From NCBI GenBank assembly GCA_023213395.1, contig CM041465.1, positions 169,081,741-169,145,740 of the forward strand: a stretch of 64,000 nt of DNA. The letters run 5' to 3'. The DNA is from Cycas panzhihuaensis (lineage: Eukaryota; Cycadophyta). Made by a program: the position numbers and the translations under genes. The notes beneath the pieces were generated by a model, which worked only from the letters and a program-made list of their open reading frames with translations, did not search any database and was not told the origin of the DNA. Numbering within the stretch: the stretch's first letter is position 1; each line of letters opens with the position of its first letter. Of this stretch, positions 10,700-22,642 are shown in pieces.

Positions 10700-12330
10700 T
10701 AGGGTCTTAAAGTCTTCCCAGGGGTTGGACTAACATTTATCTTTATCCTTGTTGATAGATCCCCCCTTAAGGATAATTTCATTAAGTTCTAAATTTGTAT
10801 GAATCCTGATGAAGTGGTCTTCAATAAGAGCTTTGGTAAATATATCCATAAGTTGTTCTTCATTTGGAAAAAACTCAATCTATAACTTCCTTGATCTAAT
10901 CTACTCATAGATGTAATAGTGTTAAATCTCAATGTGCTTTGTACATAAATGAAATTTTAGATTCTTTAAAAGTTAAAAAGAACTTTAATTATCAATATGT
11001 ATAATATGTTTACTAGAAGATATTCTAAGAGTCTTCAAAAGTCCCTATAACCACACAACTTCCCTCATACTGATGCTTAGTCCTTAATACTCAACTTTTA
11101 TAGAAGACAATGTAATGGTGGATTATTTTTTAGATTTTCATGATACAAATCTATTGCTAATACCAAAAATAAGCCATGCAGTTGATCTCTTATCTTTTAC
11201 ATCTCCACCCCAACTTACATCAATATACCCATACAAGTTTTCCTCTAAACTATGAAGGTATTTAAGAAGTAGATTAAGTATTCCCTTAACATACTTTAAA
11301 ATCCTCTTTATAATAACCTAATGAGGTTCTTGGGGACTCTGCATATGACAAGATACCAATCCAATAACATAAGTAATGTTAGGCCTATTGTGAGTTAAGT
11401 GAATCAAACTCCTTACTAATTATCATTATAAAGTCCCATCTATATCTAGCTTATTCATGTCATCCATAAGCTTTATGCCCTTTATATATGCTGTCTTCAC
11501 TAGTTTGTAATCTCTCATCATAAATTTCTTAAGTAGGTTTTTAATATATCTCAATTGCAACATCATAATATAAACATTCATCTACCTAATCTCAATGCCC
11601 AAGAAGTAATGAAGTCACTCAATATCTGACATATTGAAAGTATGTCCCAAATAGGACTTTGTAGCTATAATGGTCTTATTATAATTGCCTATAATAATAA
11701 GGTTGTTAATATATAATATAATAATAACTATTGAAGCTTTACTCTTTCAAATATAAAGACCCAACTCTAATTCTATTGTCACAAAACCATCTTCTTTTAA
11801 TCTAGTATCAATCTTATTATACTAAGCATGCAGTGCTTATTTTAGGCCATAAAGAGATTTATTCAAGTGACATACTAAATGCTTCTAACTTCCTTCACGA
11901 AACTAAGATGTTAAGCCATTTAGATTTCCTCTTTCAAGTCTCCATTAAGGAATGCTAACTTCATGTCCATTTGATATAACTCCCAACTATATGTGGCTAC
12001 CAAAGTAAAGATCAATCAAACCATTAACATTTTAGATATTGTGTAAATATCTCCTCACAATTAATTCCTTCTTTCTATTTGAAACCCTATATAATAGGTC
12101 TAGCCTTATACTTATCTACCTCTTCATTGGAGCAAAATTTTATCTTATAGACCTACTTGAACTTGATCAAGTTCTTAGATGGAGGTAAGGGAACCAAATC
12201 CTATGTAATATTCTTTATGATCAAATTATACTCCTCCTCTATTATAGCTCTCCATCATGAATCTTCTTTTGCTTCCTCATATAAAATTAGATCATCATAA
12301 TAATTAGTGTCCACTACCAAAGTTTGATTG
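10700..12330 (-). pseudogene. B1 reverse transcriptase and RNase H
   Basis: Minus-strand translation shows typical copia RT-RNase H landmarks in order. First comes WRAIIEEEYNLI (near 12230). Then LYINNLIIIG near 11690, which stands where YVDDMLI is expected, so the catalytic DD is lost (NN). Next are LGIEIR, RSLIHLTHNRPNITYVIGL (near 11400), YGYIDVSWGGD (RNase H) and VEYxGLS. The end reads FTKAL and ILKGG just before the polypurine tract. Several frame breaks and stops. Non-functional. Confidence 0.88.
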
Positions 12331-13430
12331 TCATGTTGATTTCTTATTCTTCACCCATCATCAAGATCCTCCACCATTACACTAGATTCCTTAATAGTCC
12401 TCATATCCTATAATAGAACATGGGGTGTTGTCTATGCCTCAACTTGTAATAGCTCCTTATCATTACTCCCACTAGGTCCTACTTATATTTATGATATAAT
12501 GTAAGTCTTTTGAACCTCTATACCTATTGAAATATAATTTAGAAATGGAAGATAAAATCTATCTTCAGATGACCTCTTAGTATGGTACATCATTGACTCA
12601 TCAAACTTAATATCCTAACTAACTAAAAGTTGCTTACCTTATGGATCCCAAAGTCTATAATCCTTATTCTCTTGCAAGTACCCCATAAAAATGCACATCA
12701 AACTCTTACATTCCAACTTCTTTTAATGTGTGTATGAGATATGTGCATATGAAATGCACCCAAATACCTTGAAATAATTAATGAAAGGTTTCTAACTAAT
12801 CCAGCACTCTTCAGGTGTAATTCCATAAATAACTTTAATAGGCACCCTGTTCAAAATATAATAAGTTGGCGTAATAGCTTCTACCCAAAATATAAGAAGT
12901 AGATTCTTTGCATGTACCATACATCTCACCATTTCTATCATGGTATGATTATTTCTCTCTACAACACCATTTTGTTGTGGGGTATAGGAGATGGTTAACT
13001 CTTATTTGATACTATGATCAAGGTATAACTAATTAAAGGAATTATTATCATATTCCTTTCCATTATCACTCCTTAAAATCTTTATTTTCTTATCACATTC
13101 ATTCTCAAAACTCACTTTCCATTCATAAAATCGATCAAATATATTAGACTTATTCTTTAAAAAGAATATCCATTCTTTTCTACTATAATCATCCACAAAC
13201 ACAAGGATAAATCAAGCACTAGAAATATAAGGATTTAATAAAGGACCCATCAAGTTAGTATATACAAGTTTCAACTTCTCATTTGCTCTCCAAGCATTAT
13301 CCCTAACAAATAGATAATTATGGTGCTTTCCATACATACATACTTTACAAATACCTTTTGAATAAGGAACTTATAGAAAACCTACTACCATCTTTAACAT
13401 ATTCATAAGGTTAATATTGCTATGGTTAAG
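12331..13430 (-). pseudogene. B1 integrase
   Basis: From the 5' side, LWHEHFNHLNHSNI gives the first His pair of the HHCC zinc finger and GICKVCMYGKHH the Cys pair. The core follows: LMGPL, FVDDYSRKEWIFFLK, LRSDNGKEYDNNSF and TPQQNGVVERNNHT, which carry the D, D and E catalytic positions. Then come FWVEAI, YILNRVP and VFGCISYAHI. One of the better preserved parts of B1, though stops are present. Confidence 0.9.
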
Positions 13431-13779
13431 ATGATTGAAATGCTCATGCCATAACTTGCTCATATCATTAGCACTAGTAATAAAAGCATAAGAATATTGT
13501 TAAGCTCTAAATTTCTCTAATACCTAAAAGTTATCTTACACTCCCCTAGTAACAACAATAGAGAAGTTCTTTGTAGGATCCTTAATTATGCATTTATTAT
13601 TATAAAGCTCAATTTTTATACCCTGCTTGTAGATTTTTTAAGTAGAAAGAGGATTGAGCTTTATCTTGGGTGCATAATAAACTCCATTGAACTTACCTCC
13701 TACAAGTGAAATGGAGCTAACACCTTTTATAGGCAAAACAAAAGCATCTCCAAGAATCATATTAATATTACTTATACTC

Positions 13780-14020
13780 ACATCTAAGGCATTAATGTTT
13801 TTCTTCTAAAAGGCGTTGTATTTCTATGCACTAGAGTCTAGGATCTAATAGTCTTTCTGATTTGACTTAGTTGAGAATGTTAATACCCTAACACAATATG
13901 CCACTACATTATTACCCTTGTTATCTTGGTTAACCTTATGCTTATCCTGCTTCTTAAACTAATAATTTTTTTCTTTGTGACCCTCTTTCTTGTAGTGATT
14001 GCACTTACCCATAAACTTCT
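13780..14020 (-). pseudogene. B1 gag zinc knuckle and protease start
   Basis: KCNHYKKEGHKEKNY matches the CCHC knuckle spacing C-x2-[C]-x4-H-x4-C with the second and fourth Cys replaced by Tyr. It is followed by the protease-like ILDSSA near 13850 where a copia protease has LDSGA. The Gly is replaced by Ser. Confidence 0.7.
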
Positions 14021-14164
14021 TCTCTTGAGATGTCTCATATATTTTTTTTATAGACTTACCCTCCTAAACAACATCCTTTCTCTCTGTCTTTATAACTAAA
14101 TTCTAATTTAAACTTAATCTAACAAGCATTCCATGATGTTTCAAGTTGGTTCCCTCTACTAGAA

Positions 14165-14707
14165 TCAGGTTTTTATGTGACTCAAATTATTCACTCTCCA
14201 TAACTTCATCCCTAACATGGATAGTTTGAAAGGTTCTAAATGTAGTATGCAACTTTGACATAATAATGGCAAAAAGTAATGCATTATTAGTTGAGTTGAC
14301 TTCAATTCATCCAACTTATTCCTCAAATCAATGATCTTATTTAGGTAAGCACTAATGTTTTTCTCATCTTCTACCTTAGAATTAAAAAATTCCATCATAA
14401 AATTAAAACAACGATTAGTTTTTTTCTTTTCAAATATCTCACATAGCTTAGTCTAGATCTCGTGCAGAGTTTTAAGGTTATGGACTAAAGATCTTTAGTC
14501 TGGGGCCAAAGATAATTTAAGTACCCCTATAGCCATGACTTATTTTTTCTTAGCAGAAATACATTCTTTCTCATCTAAGGGAATAACTAATATTTCATAT
14601 TTCATAATACCTTAAAACTAGTTAACCACAAGGACTAACTCCATATTTTCCTTCCATTTGTTAAAGTTATTCCCATTAAAAGTAACTAGTGGAACTACCT
14701 TCTCCAT
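14165..14707 (-). pseudogene. B1 gag
   Basis: An ATG at 14707 starts MEKVVPLVTFNGNNF, a usual copia gag opening, followed by KWKENMELVL. Downstream is MEFFNSKVEDEKNISAYLN and IIDLRNKLDEL, the UBN2-like helical block with a conserved N-x-L ending. Interrupted by stops around 14430-14640. Confidence 0.8.
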
Positions 14708-16246
14708 GATACTCAACCAACAAATATAAGAACCCTAAACCAACCTCTAATAAGCTAAATTCCCAAAATAAATAGTTTGTTCAACCACCCAAAGTATAAA
14801 GGTTTTACCAATACTGATAACTATTTATAAATAGGCCAATATATTGTTGAATGCAAAGATGAATCTAAATACTTCAATTCATAAGTCTAATAATAATAAT
14901 CAAAACACCACTATATATATTAAATCTAATAAAGTGCCACTCTTGAATCAATATAATATGTAATGATTAATACGTTCACTCACCCAAACTACACATGCAT
15001 CTCACAAAGATCATATATGCCTCAAATATATGCCCATTTATAAAATATGCCTTTTATAAATATTAATAAATTAATATTCATATGCCTTAACTAACTATCT
15101 TACATAATAGAGTGTTCTAAAATATGACTCAAATAAGCGCATGCAGTAATATTCTCTTTAACAAAGAAAGCCCAATTAAAAATATCATATGCCACATACA
15201 TTTACATAATGTATAATCACCATCATATCAAAATAAAGCATATGAAATATATTTATACTACAATATGCCATATTACTTTGGATTTATATCAAAGTCCATT
15301 TAATATGTCAAATGTAATTCTAATAAATGATGATTCAATATATATCAAAGGTGACTTAATATCTATACAATTTTAATATAACAAAGGGAGAAACATATTA
15401 TGAAGAATACCTTTGGAGAAGCCATTAATACCATAGCAAAACTATGTGAACCTCCAACTTCATCTTCTATGATGAATAGTAACATTTATTTCCCTTTGCA
15501 ATCTCTATGACTGTTGACCTACCATTACAATCAAGCTCTAAATGATGACATTGACCACAACTTCAACTCTTCTCAACTATGGCAATAATATATGATGTAT
15601 TTCCCATTGCTTTTTTCTATCAACTCTAGTTGTGATTACCATGGTTATTATTTCTCCTTTGGGTGACTGCAAACACTAAAGATGAGATGCACCTAATGTA
15701 CACTTGTATCTATAACACCTCTTTTCACTAGTGGCTTCTTTTATAATGAATACATAGCTACTATTACTACTCCAATGGCTATGATCTATAAAATAGGGTA
15801 TAACATCTTAACTACAACCTCTCTATGCTTATGTCTAATAATTTTGAATAGAATTATAGCTATGAAATTCTCATCATATATGATATTTGTCCACACTACT
15901 ACTTTAACAATGTCTATAGATTTGGCGGCCTTGTGTGGTTATCCATAAGCCTTATGTATGCCTACATATCCTTTGCTATCAATGGAGACTATAACTACAG
16001 AGATGGGAGACATCAATTGATTGTACTCATTTAACAACCTCCTACACTCCTATACACACTTATGAGGACTAATGAAAACATACAAAAATAGATGACAAAA
16101 GGCATTTGGAGTTTTTACTTAATCATTGCAACATGTGGTTGTTCTTTTGACTATTATAGAAATCAATTCTTAATAAAGGGTTGAGCTAGTATAACCTAGC
16201 AACCTAAGAAAACTCTAACTAGCATATGCCTACTTGTGCATGACTA
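14708..16246 (-). other. B1 5' leader
   Basis: About 1.5 kb between primer site and gag start. AT-rich, with no domain recognised on either strand. Long for a copia leader, so a decayed further insertion cannot be excluded, but I see no repeat pair inside it. Confidence 0.4.
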
Positions 16247-16261
16247 TTTTCTCTAATACCA
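16247..16261 (-). promoter_or_regulatory. B1 primer-binding site (initiator tRNA-Met type)
   Basis: The minus strand reads TGGTATTAGAGAAAA immediately inside the right LTR. The first ten bases differ at one position from TGGTATCAGA. Confidence 0.8.
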
Positions 16262-16583
16262 TGTTAGAAATCACAAACAAATAGATCATTTATGTATATA
16301 ATAATTATGAAATAAACAAGCACACAACATAGAATTGATGTAGGAAATGTTGCAATAAAAACCCACCATAGAAAATATAGATTACATTGATACAAAATTA
16401 TAAAGTATAATTGACTATGTATCCCTTTAAAAAGATCTATAAGTGCCTCACATATTATATATATATTACATTTGTTAGCTCACAATAATAAATTACATCA
16501 CATTATTACATCACCATAATATTCACACATATAATTCCATATTAACATTAGTTAGGTTAAGTGGTTAAGATGGCACTCTAACA
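16262..16583 (-). repeat. B1 right (5') LTR
   Basis: TGTTAGAAATC...CACTCTAACA, 322 bases, same length as the left copy. Followed by AAAGG. Confidence 0.92.
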
Positions 16584-16588
16584 AAAGG

Positions 16589-17110
16589 GAAAACATTTTC
16601 TATCATAAAGGGACTCTAAACTATTTTTGTTGGAATGTCTATGATGGATGTCTTGTGAAGCTACCTTGACCAAAAGAACCTACTTATAAAAGCCCTAGGG
16701 TATAAAGAAGTACCTATCCATAACATTCAAGTCAAATCCTTAGGCCAATTAATCATCACCTTTGATTTTAAAGACTTACCTCCATAAAAAAAGAGGGAAT
16801 ATCATTAGTATTCTCCATTTGCTATTATAGTTGAAACCCTAGACTTTACCCTAAATATGTATGTCATTAATAATAGATCTTCAGTTAATGCCATACAAAC
16901 TTGAATGCTTGAAGAATTAGGCATTGGGCCCTCAAACCTTTCCTTTAGAAGTTCCAAGGATATGATGGGAACAAAAGAGCCTCATTAGGATTGTGTTTAT
17001 GGACATTAGTGTAGATTATAACCTCTTTTTGGATAAACCTTAGTTGGACCAAATGAAGTTAGTTTTCCCATCCATATGGAGGTAATTAAAGTTCATCCAC
17101 AATAGAAGAT
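16589..17110 (+). pseudogene. Element A aspartic protease region
   Basis: Opens with VGMSMMDVL, IKALG and, after a protease core, DISVDYNLFLDKP-LDQM near 17020-17050. Element D has the matching ends VGMSMMDVLRS, LLEALG and INVEYNLLLG-PCLDQMG. Between them A carries about 110 residues that include a FDFKDLPP block and MPYKLECLK, consistent with the Tat-type protease. The catalytic D(N/S)G(S/A) is too decayed to point to. Multiple stops. Confidence 0.65.
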
Positions 17111-18530
17111 TATATAGTGTGATATGTTTCTCCCTCTCACTCCTTCTAGTCAATTATTTAAGTTATCTTTGGTGATGAAGCCAAGGAAGCAATTAAGTAA
17201 GAACCACAGCTTGACTCCCCCTTTTAAGACCTAAGCTCACAATTTGACTAAGAGCCCCCTTCCTTAAGACCTAATATAGTCTTCTTTACCCTAATTAGTA
17301 TGGGTAGCTATGCATACCTTATAATCCTTAATGACCCTAAATTTGACCATGATAATAAAGAGCCCCCTACACATTAGGCGGCCAGGATCTCCCATACCTA
17401 AGGAGTCACATCACCTAAAGATGCTCCCCCTCATTTTATGGTCCTTTGAGAGACCCTCTTCTAGTTAAGAGCCTAATGGCCTTAATGAAAAATATTAAAG
17501 GCCTTGCTTTCTTCTCCCCAACCCATAAGATCTTCCCCTTTCAATAGGTTTGGCTCAGATGTCATAACTAATGCCTCATATATTCTCATCACCCCAATTT
17601 CTCAAAGATAGAGATCAAGCCACCATGTATGATTTCATCCTCTTATTAGCTCATCCCAATAACTTTTCCTCATTTAACTAACCAATAGGAAATCAATTAC
17701 CTTAATGATAAACTTAGGATCTATGAGACCTAAAGTAGTCAAGCCCTTGACCATTGTAATTTGGTCAACACCCATAAGTTATACTATGTATGCCTTGGAC
17801 TCCATGCCCATCATATTACCTCAATCCTTGTTTGTATTCAGGACAACCTCCCCTTAGGGAGGGACATCTTTCAATCTCTACCCCCTAAGAACCATTAACA
17901 TGATTTTCCAAGTTTGGGACTATTCTAACCCAATGGTCATGCAACTCGATCCTTGCCAAATTTCCCCAACCTATGTCTCTCATATTAATTATAAATCCAT
18001 ATTATTACATGATGAGTCCATCATCTATAAGTTCCCTCCATTATCCACCTATAACATGCACCATGACCCTTCTGTCTTTGATATTAAGCTTGAGACTACA
18101 TAGCCTCCCCTCACCTAAGCCTAACCTCCCATAAAGTATGTCTACATTTATTATTAATGCCAAGATTCCCCTGCCTCTTAACATTGCTTATGTTTCTTTG
18201 ATTAATAGGTTGACTAATTCATTGACCCTCCTCTTAAAGCCCAAAATTATATTACTTGGGAGAAGATCATTAACAATGTTGATTACTTTTAGAATGTCAA
18301 AGTGCTCCTAGAGCATCTCATAGGCATCTGTCTCTAACCTCATTTTGAATCACCATGGGATGGGGTTTTATAAGTACCTTATAATTGGCTCTAACTTGGC
18401 TAAGTCTACCATGAAAAAGGATATGCCTAACCTACCCACAAAGTAAGATCCTCCTAATTTTGGGGAAGGGAATGTCCTCCTCTTAGGAGAAACCATTAAC
18501 ATCACCATAAGTCTAAGAAAGGTCATCAAA
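17111..18530 (+). pseudogene. Element A protease-RT linker
   Basis: Coding-like but badly frameshifted. I recognise no discrete domain. Tat-type elements have a long acidic linker between protease and RT, which fits by position. Confidence 0.4.
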
Positions 18531-19250
18531 ATGAGGTCAACATTGAGTACACCTAACTCTTCTAAGACTTCTCAGATATCTTTACATAGTATTATGTTGA
18601 TATAAAAGGAATAGCCCCTAAGGTCATCACACATAATCTCACTACCATCCCTGAAGCCAAGATTATGAGGTAGAAGTAATGCCATATCCATCCCAAACTC
18701 TTAGTCATCATCAAGATGGAGGTTTAGAATCTCCACAATGTTGGCCTCATTAAGTCAATCAACTACCTATGATGGGTGTCCAACATTATCCCTATAGTGA
18801 AAAAGAATGGGGTAATTCATATTTATATACACTTTTATGATATCAATAATGCCTTCCTTAAAGATAACTTCCCTATGCCTTACATTAATTAGGTCATAGA
18901 TAGGATGATGGGGATCAAGGTTATGACCTTGATAGATAATGTTTTAGGATATAACCAAATTAAAATCTCAAGGTAACACCATCATAAAATAACTTTTACA
19001 ACTTTGTGGGGTACTTTTTCTTATGCATCCATACCGTTCAACCTTAAAAATATAGGTGCCACCTACCAATGGGCCATGCATTTCATCTTCTATGACTATA
19101 TCAATAAGAGCCTTAAAGTATATATGAATGAATTGCTTGACTTTTATCACAAAAGGAAGTACCACACTATTGCCCTACAAAAAATCTTCTAGAGGTATAG
19201 AAAATACCATATCATATTAAATGTATATGAATGCATATTCATGGTCACAA
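18531..19250 (+). pseudogene. Element A reverse transcriptase
   Basis: Plus-strand frames show VSNIIPIVKKNGVIHI (usual VPVxKKDGKxR), FYDINNAFLKDNFPMPYI (RDLNxAxPKDxFPLP) and VLGYNQIKI. Then TTLWGTFSYASIPFNLKN-GATYQ, which is the 'WG-F-Y-MPFGL-NAGATFQ' block. Next is VYMNELL at 19121-19140, where YVDD is expected, so the catalytic dyad is gone. The order and wording match Ty3/gypsy RT. Several stops and frame changes. Confidence 0.85.
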
Positions 19251-19940
19251 TACAAAAACTCCTAGGGTTCATTATATGCAAGCAAGGCATCAAAGTCAAC
19301 CTTGAAAAGATGAAAGTGATCCTAGATATGCCCCCTCCTTATACTCAAGCCCAAATTAGATCTTTCATTAGGAGTTTTAGTTTCCTTTAATGCATTTTGG
19401 TGATTTTCTCCATGAATGCTCAACCCTTTACCAACCTCCTTACAAAGGGGGTCCCCATCATTTAGAAATTTATTGCATAAGTCACCTTTAAAGAGCTTAA
19501 GCAAGACCTAGTCTCTACCACTATCTTAGCTCCTCCATGATTTGACAAGCCTTTTATTTTATATATATCATCTATAAGCAAGTTAATCAAAACTATGTAT
19601 TAGAGTAGATTGTTTATTTTATTAGACACACACTTGTAGCAATAGAGCTTGATTATACCCCTATAGAAAAGGGGTATCTCACCCTTATATATACCATCAA
19701 GAAATTGAGGCATTAGCTCCTTGGTAACATGATGAAAATCATTGTCCAATCTAAACCTCTTCAGTTCTTATTGACAAAATCTAATCTGAGGGTGTAAGAA
19801 AGGAAGTAAGTTATCCTCCTATAGGATTATGATCTCTAAATCATTAATAAAAAATCCAAGAAGGGGATGATCATAGAAAATAAGTTGGATTATATACCCC
19901 TCCCAAACCCAACCAATGCTCTTATGGATAATTCACTACT
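19251..19940 (+). pseudogene. Element A RNase H (adjacent to RT)
   Basis: GFIICKQGI-VN-EK...I--MPPP (end of RT thumb) leads into TPIEKGYLTLIYTIKKLRH near 19660 and TKSNLRV. These correspond to the gypsy RNase H 'YSPIEKxCLALVxAxxKLRHY' and 'DPIKYLLSKPxLxGR' blocks. It is separate from the second RNase H near 51 kb. Confidence 0.7.
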
Positions 19941-20089
19941 AAATAAAGCCATTATGGCCCTAAGGTAGTCTAAATGATAAAGACCTATTAATAACAAGTG
20001 GTACAGTAACATTGTGTTCTACTTATCCCATTAAGCTTATCTTGATGATGTAAGCAATAAGGTGAAGCAATGTATAAGGGCTAGGACTC

Positions 20090-20375
20090 TATAATATTTC
20101 CTTATTTGTGATACATTATAAAAGAGGTCATAAGAAGCGGTCCTTATTAAGTACATTAACCTTAAGGAAATATATTAGATTCTCTATAACTACCATGATA
20201 ACATTTATAGAGAATACTTTGGCAGGTAGCCAATAACCTAAAGAGTTTTTTGAATGGATTTATTTTGGCCCACACTATTTAAGGATCCCCATGTTTATAT
20301 ACAGAAGTGTAATAAATGCTAAGAGAACTTTAGCATTATCCATCAACATTCTAAGGCTCTACATGGCATCATGTT
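20090..20375 (+). pseudogene. Element A integrase, N-terminal part (before insertion C)
   Basis: Zinc-binding region: ILDSLYNYHDNIYREYFGR (HH pair) and IQKCNKC-ENFSIIHQHSKALHGIMF (CC pair). It is cut at ATGTT by element C and resumes at 45556. Joining the two halves gives a normal gypsy integrase order. Confidence 0.85.
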
Positions 20376-20744
20376 TGTAAGATACATGTGCTTGATATAT
20401 GAAAACCAAAATGATCAACCAAAAAGACCAATGCATAGATCTATTAACGTATTGATGTATTAATAGTCAAGTGTGTATGTATACAACAATATAAAATCAT
20501 TACATGAGAGTTTTTAAGAATACGAAGTGTTGATCATGTAAGATGGCACATGGCACCTTTTATGATCAACTTACAAAGATGTTATGATGAGGTGTAAGTA
20601 AAAGAGACCCCACAGCTATAGCTCAGAACCTCAAGCTGTAAATAACCCTAACTATAATACTAATATCTTTATGATGTACTAACATAATATCATCACTTTA
20701 AACATTAAACATATAACCCATAAATTAATCATTATATTCCAACA
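20376..20744 (-). repeat. C left (3') LTR
   Basis: TGTAAGATAC...TTCCAACA; on the minus strand it begins TGTTGGAATATAATG. It matches the other LTR along its length, including GATCTATTAA and GAGAGTTTTTA. 369 bases. Confidence 0.88.
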
Positions 20745-20999
20745 TCAACCCATAATATTTAATTTCTTATAATAAAAAAATACATAATCTCTATTCTCTT
20801 GATATTCTTCTGATCAGGATGAATCTCAACCACAAATTAAAGTGAAAAATGGGTGTAAGAACTAGCCATAAAGTAGTTAATCCTAATCTATGCATGTCTT
20901 GAAATTATTATAATCCTTATAACAACAATTTACTCAGACACTTTATCAAATACATTTTGATATCTTCTGTACTACCTCATTTGATGTAAATATCCATGA
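20745..20999 (-). other. C 3' internal end, unassigned
   Basis: AT-rich stretch between the left LTR and the PPR-like fragment. No purine tract is obvious next to the LTR on the minus strand, and no domain recognised. Confidence 0.3.
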
Positions 21000-21300
21000 A
21001 GGCTATTTTCCACAAAGTCTACATGCTCTAGAGATTCCAAATTAGCACACATGCCAGGAGAATATAGGCAAAGGTGACCTCATTAGGTAAAACTCCTGTT
21101 TTCTATAAATGCCAACACAATCTCAAGTGAAGGAAGTGGCATATATGTCATCTTCTACATCAAAAAAGAAAAAAGAAAACACCTCTACAAATGGAGGTGA
21201 GAAGGTCAAATTACTTTTGCCTCTAAACATGATATCTATTCATCACATCTAACATAAGCTGAGATAATTGTAGTACAAGAAATTGCATTTGCTCTTAAGG
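21000..21300 (-). pseudogene. PPR-protein-like gene fragment captured in element C
   Basis: Minus-strand frames give ANAISCTTIISAYVRCDE (21241-21300) and, about 45 codons later in another frame, TGVLPNEVTFAYILLAC (about 21040-21100). These resemble two neighbouring blocks of plant pentatricopeptide-repeat proteins (N-x-(V/I)-S-W-T-x-(M/I)-I-x-x-Y and G-V-x-P-(N/D)-x-V-T-F-x-x-(V/I)-L-x-A-C), with roughly the usual one-repeat spacing. Intervening codons are frameshifted. Plant PPR proteins edit or process organelle RNA; this piece is non-functional. Assigned by motif only, so moderate confidence. Confidence 0.5.
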
Positions 21301-21444
21301 TTTTAATAAGGATACACACATCTTCGTCCCTATAAATATGTCAAACATAGTTATTGTAATGGTGGGAATAACTACAATACTTCCAATGGCTAGTTTAACA
21401 ATCTGATTTCCAAAATTTGAGAATTCAAGCCTATGAATTTGGCC

Positions 21445-21898
21445 CTAGAGACTGTTAAGTGTTATGCTACTATATTTCTCATTTTGCTTAACTATGCTAG
21501 TGGACTTATCAATTGCAAGGCTAACTATAAGGTAGAAACATCTTAATACAACTTCAAATGATTGAGAAATAACATCCAAATGTCTCCTTTCAAAGTAATC
21601 AGTGATAACTTTAGGGCTATAATACAAAGGAAGCGTGTCTCCATTTGCTAAACTCCTTGTTCTTTTACTATTAATCAATGTTAATATTAGAATAATAAAA
21701 CCAACCAAGATTGCAACCATAATATTAGCTAATGGAACTAACATTGTACTAAATTTTCTTATATTGAAGAAGTTGGGCCTTAAGGACAAGTTTAATAGAG
21801 GAGAAGAAGGGAATTGACAATGATTAGGCCATAGATTCAAAGAGAAATTACTAAGATTTAGAAAAGAAAAAAAAATATCAAGGGGGAGCTGAGGCCAT
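21445..21898 (-). pseudogene. ABC1-type (ABC1K/AarF-like) kinase N-terminal fragment captured in element C
   Basis: From an ATG at 21898 (MASAPP) the minus strand encodes, after a frame break, a Ser/Pro/Leu-rich N-terminus resembling a plastid transit peptide. A hydrophobic segment follows (IMVAILVGFIILILTLI), then NGDTLPLYYSPKVITDYF, RHLDVISQSFEVV and LIVSLAIDK. The YSP-x-x-I-x-x-YF-x-R-R-x-x-x-V-x-x-x-x-x-EV block is what I expect just before the kinase core of plant ABC1K proteins. The VKIGQ-type start of the kinase core is absent, so the fragment ends at SSITLNSL. Same strand as petC and the PPR piece. Confidence 0.6.
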
Positions 21899-22642
21899 GA
21901 CCTGCATAAACTTACTTTCTATCAAACCTTGAAAGTTGCCCTTCCTATTGTCATTACTTACTACACTTGGTTGACATCCATTATAAATACCATAGATAGT
22001 TTTAAAATCAAATATTTTACAAAATATAACTTATTTATACTCAATTTGGAAAAAGAAAATCCAAGTAGATAATGGGAAGATGGATAACTTTTCTTTCAGA
22101 GAGCTTAAAATAGATTATTAGTGTAGATTCTTATGATCTATGTCAAAGTGGAGGAGGGTCCCATGATTAGCATTTAGGTATAGGAGAAGAATTTAAAGGT
22201 GAAATTAGACCAATAGGATGTAGTCTTGTTATTAGGTCATCCCCTTTGTTGATATTATTAGAACTCCCCATTACTATTGTGAACATTCATAGAGCACGTC
22301 ACATCATCTCCCACATAAGTTGGACATAGGTATTAATTGGTAGCAACCAATATGAATTGGTATCAACTAGCACAATCTCATCATCCTTATCCCATGCATT
22401 AAGATAATGGATGGGATTGAAACCATGGACCTTGAACCATTTTAATTCTCACAAGTTGTGTAAGTTGTTTGTTGGTTAAAACAAGATATAGCTACTAACA
22501 AGCAACATTTAGACCTAAACAACAATGATATCAATTATATGAACTAACTAATTTCCATATATAATCAAATATAAGTTAGGTCCTTTGACTAAGAATGAGC
22601 CTAATGCTTGGTCCAATTGATCAAATATGACAAGTACACATT
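21899..22642 (-). other. C internal spacer between ABC1K fragment and petC
   Basis: About 740 bases downstream of the petC stop. No domain recognised. It may include petC 3' UTR or another decayed capture. No poly(A) run follows the petC stop on the minus strand. Confidence 0.35.

Larger units (their letters stand above)
10359..16583 (-). mobile_element. Element B1: full-length Ty1/copia retrotransposon, minus strand
   Basis: LTRs of 322 bases each at 10359-10680 and 16262-16583, with exact AAAGG duplications at 10354-10358 and 16584-16588. The primer site (TGGTATTAGAG) lies inside the right LTR and the polypurine tract inside the left one, so it is transcribed right to left. On the minus strand the order is gag, zinc knuckle, protease, integrase, RT, RNase H, the standard copia order. 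All frames contain stops. Inserted between gag and protease of element A. Confidence 0.92.

Noticed and set aside
22380-22425. GGTTTCAATCCC-like B box on the minus strand in C, suggestive of a SINE
   Set aside because: No A box at the right distance, no poly(A) tail and no flanking duplication.
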